This document shows positions 62,394 through 64,000 of a stretch of 64,000 bases of DNA, piece by piece (the first letter of the stretch is position 1; each line of letters opens with the position of its first letter). Origin of the DNA: Sphingomonas mali NBRC 15500 (GTDB lineage: Bacteria > Pseudomonadota > Alphaproteobacteria > Sphingomonadales > Sphingomonadaceae); contig NZ_BCYX01000020.1 in the NCBI RefSeq assembly GCF_001598415.1, positions 29,308 to 93,307 on the forward strand. The letters run 5' to 3'. Made by a program: the position numbers and the translations under genes. A model generated the notes under the pieces. That model did not search any database and was not told the DNA's origin. It was given only the letters and a program-made list of their open reading frames with translations.

Positions 62394-63928
62394 CCGTGGA
62401 GGAACCACCACGTCGCCGCGACCGAGATTGCGGCGCTCAGCACCGCGACCGCAACATAGCGCCAGCCGCCGCCGAGCCGCACGACCTCGATCTCGCGCAA
62501 CGGCGGGGCGGGAGGGGCGCCGCCGGGCGAGGGGAAGCGCGCCTCGATATTTCGGATCAGCTCGGGCAGCCGCATCAGCGTGCGCAGATCGGTGATCAGC
62601 CGGTCGCCGATCGCTGCCTCGGGGCCCAATTCGGTCCGGATCCACTCGCGGATGAACGGCGCGGCGGTGTCCCACATATTGATCTCGGGATCGAGGCTGG
62701 TGGCAACGCCCTCGACCATCACCATCGTCTTCTGCAGCAGCAGCAGATGCGGCTGGGTCTGCATGTCGAAATCACGCGTGATGCGGAACAGTCCATCGAG
62801 CATCATGCCGACCGACATGTCCTTGACCGGCAGTCCGCGCATCGGCTCGCCGACCGCGCGCAAGGCGGTGGCGAACTCGGCGACGTTGTGATGCGGGGGC
62901 ACGTATCCCGCTTCGAAATGGATTTCCGCGACGCGCTGATAATTGCCGGTGATCAGCCCGTAGAGGATTTCCGCCAGCCAGACCCGCGCCCGCCGATCGA
63001 TCCGTCCCATGATGCCGAAATCGATCGCGGCGATATGCCCTTGGGGAGTCGCGAACAGATTCCCCTGATGCATGTCGGCGTGGAAAAACCCCTCCGAGAT
63101 CGCCTGGCGCAGAAAGGCGTTGACCAGAATGCCGGCGAGCTTGCTCGGATCGTGCCCGGCGGCGATCAGCGCCTCGCGGTTGGTCAGCTTGATCCCGTCG
63201 ATCCATTCGAGCGTCAGCACGGTGCCCGTGGTGCGCTGCCAGTCGATCGCCGGGACCTGATAATCGGGCTCGGCGCGCATCGACTCGGCGAGTTCGGACG
63301 CCGACGCCGCCTCACGCCGCAAGTCGAGTTCGCGCAAGGTCCAGCGCTTGAACGTCTCGATGACGAGGCGCGGGCGCAACCGGGCGAGTTCGCCGCCAAG
63401 GCCCTCGGCCTGCGCGGCGGCCCATTGATAGGTGTCGATCGCGCGTGCGAACTCTTCTTCGACGCCGGGACGAAGCACCTTGACCGCGACGTGGCGCCCA
63501 TCTGGCGTGACCGCGCGATGGACCTGCGCGATCGAGGCGGCGCCGACCGGAGTCTCGTCGATCGAGGCGAACACCTCATCGACCGGACGGCCCAGCCCAC
63601 GTTCGATCGCGGCCTTGATCGTGGCATAGGGAAGCGGCGGCAGCGCGTCCTGCAGGCGCATCAGGTCGTGCGCGGCTTCCTCGCCGACCAGATCGGGACG
63701 AGTCGCCAGCGTCTGGCCGAGCTTGATCGCGGCGGGGCCGATCGCCTGGAACGCGTCGGCATAGCGCGGCACCGCAGGCACCCGCGCGCCGAACCGCGCG
63801 ACACGGACCAGCCGGCGGACGCTGGCGGGCGTGTTGGGGTCGCGCTCGATCCCCTTGAGCGCCCCGTGGCGCGCGAGGATGCGGCCCCATTTGAGCAGGC
63901 GCCAGAGATGGATGGCTGGAGCGGTCAT
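62390..63928 (-). CDS. ubiB: UbiB-family kinase-like protein of ubiquinone biosynthesis
   Basis: 512 residues. ABC1/ADCK pattern: AIKLGQTLATRPDLVGEEAA (KxGQ), VAVKVLRPGVEEEFA (ATP Lys), DGIKLTNREALIAAGHDPSK, and HADMHQGNLFATPQGHIAAI followed by DFGIMGRI. The C-terminus ends in a membrane helix (VAVAVLSAAISVAATWWFLH). UbiB supports ubiquinone ring modification, an atypical kinase or ATPase role. The gene is complete within the window. Confidence 0.92.
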   Translation of the reverse strand: MTAPAIHLWRLLKWGRILARHGALKGIERDPNTPASVRRLVRVARFGARVPAVPRYADAFQAIGPAAIKLGQTLATRPDLVGEEAAHDLMRLQDALPPLPYATIKAAIERGLGRPVDEVFASIDETPVGAASIAQVHRAVTPDGRHVAVKVLRPGVEEEFARAIDTYQWAAAQAEGLGGELARLRPRLVIETFKRWTLRELDLRREAASASELAESMRAEPDYQVPAIDWQRTTGTVLTLEWIDGIKLTNREALIAAGHDPSKLAGILVNAFLRQAISEGFFHADMHQGNLFATPQGHIAAIDFGIMGRIDRRARVWLAEILYGLITGNYQRVAEIHFEAGYVPPHHNVAEFATALRAVGEPMRGLPVKDMSVGMMLDGLFRITRDFDMQTQPHLLLLQKTMVMVEGVATSLDPEINMWDTAAPFIREWIRTELGPEAAIGDRLITDLRTLMRLPELIRNIEARFPSPGGAPPAPPLREIEVVRLGGGWRYVAVAVLSAAISVAATWWFLHG

Positions 63929-63930
63929 TA

Positions 63931-64000
63931 TTTAGGCCCCTCTCCTTCAGGGGAGGGGTTTGGGGTGGGGCGGTGCCCCGGGCGATTTGCTTGTGGGTAA
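63931..64000. repeat. Intergenic hairpin repeat at window end
   Basis: CCCCTCTCC (63937-63945) pairs with GGGGAGGGG (63950-63958) around TTCA, followed by a G-rich tract. It resembles intergenic repeat hairpins common in high-GC alphaproteobacteria and sits upstream of ubiB. Continuation lies outside the window. Confidence 0.5.

Noticed and set aside
62336..64000. 554-residue open frame on the + strand to the window end
   Set aside because: Complement of ubiB and its neighbour; composition is that of a shadow.

Overview
The window is high-GC, densely packed DNA, and protein families and gene order point to a sphingomonad-type alphaproteobacterium (an inference from gene content; no rRNA is present to place it). 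Signs include a run of three FKBP isomerases after rpsU, a cyanide-insensitive-type bd oxidase, a Wzx/Wzy exopolysaccharide locus with FkbM methyltransferases, and a RiPP locus with an HPr-kinase-like enzyme.

Layout. 1-2.2 kb: end of rpsU and three tandem membrane or periplasmic FKBP-type isomerases. 2.2-3.9 kb: a MarR regulator divergent from a TetX-like FAD monooxygenase, with two matching palindromic operators between them. 4.0-6.6 kb: cioA-cioB plus a 39-residue DUF2474 subunit. 6.6-9.15 kb: a DUF6916-like protein, a GNAT acetyltransferase and three tandem tail-collar (MdpB-like) proteins. 9.4-13.65 kb: a probable lasso-peptide locus. It has a small precursor gene (9431-9595, +) facing a lasso-cyclase-type asparagine synthetase homologue, a PqqD-like recognition protein, a sulfotransferase and an HprK-like kinase. 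No B2 leader protease was found. A beta-hydroxylase and an FkbM methyltransferase diverge from it.

15.4-57.7 kb is a very large exopolysaccharide (EPS) or capsule region. It holds precursor genes (UDP-glucuronate epimerase, two nucleotide-sugar dehydrogenases, WecB, Gmd and a Gmd paralogue, GalU), an initiating sugar-1-phosphate transferase, export genes (Wza, Wzc tyrosine kinase), a ligase/polymerase-type membrane protein, Wzx and Wzy. It also holds about seven glycosyltransferases, four FkbM methyltransferases counting the one beside the lasso locus, two AsnB-type amidotransferases, a bi-domain oxidoreductase and a heparinase II/III protein. The minus-strand block from about 54.6 to 33.0 kb shows decay: a broken methyltransferase, a glycosyltransferase with homopolymer frameshifts, an IS481-like remnant and an AT-rich wzy of foreign composition.

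57.7-64 kb is housekeeping: a ThiF/MoeB-type adenylyltransferase, dut, a GNAT enzyme, coaB and coaC as separate genes split by a palindromic repeat, a polytopic membrane protein and ubiB. No tRNA, rRNA or CRISPR array was seen.
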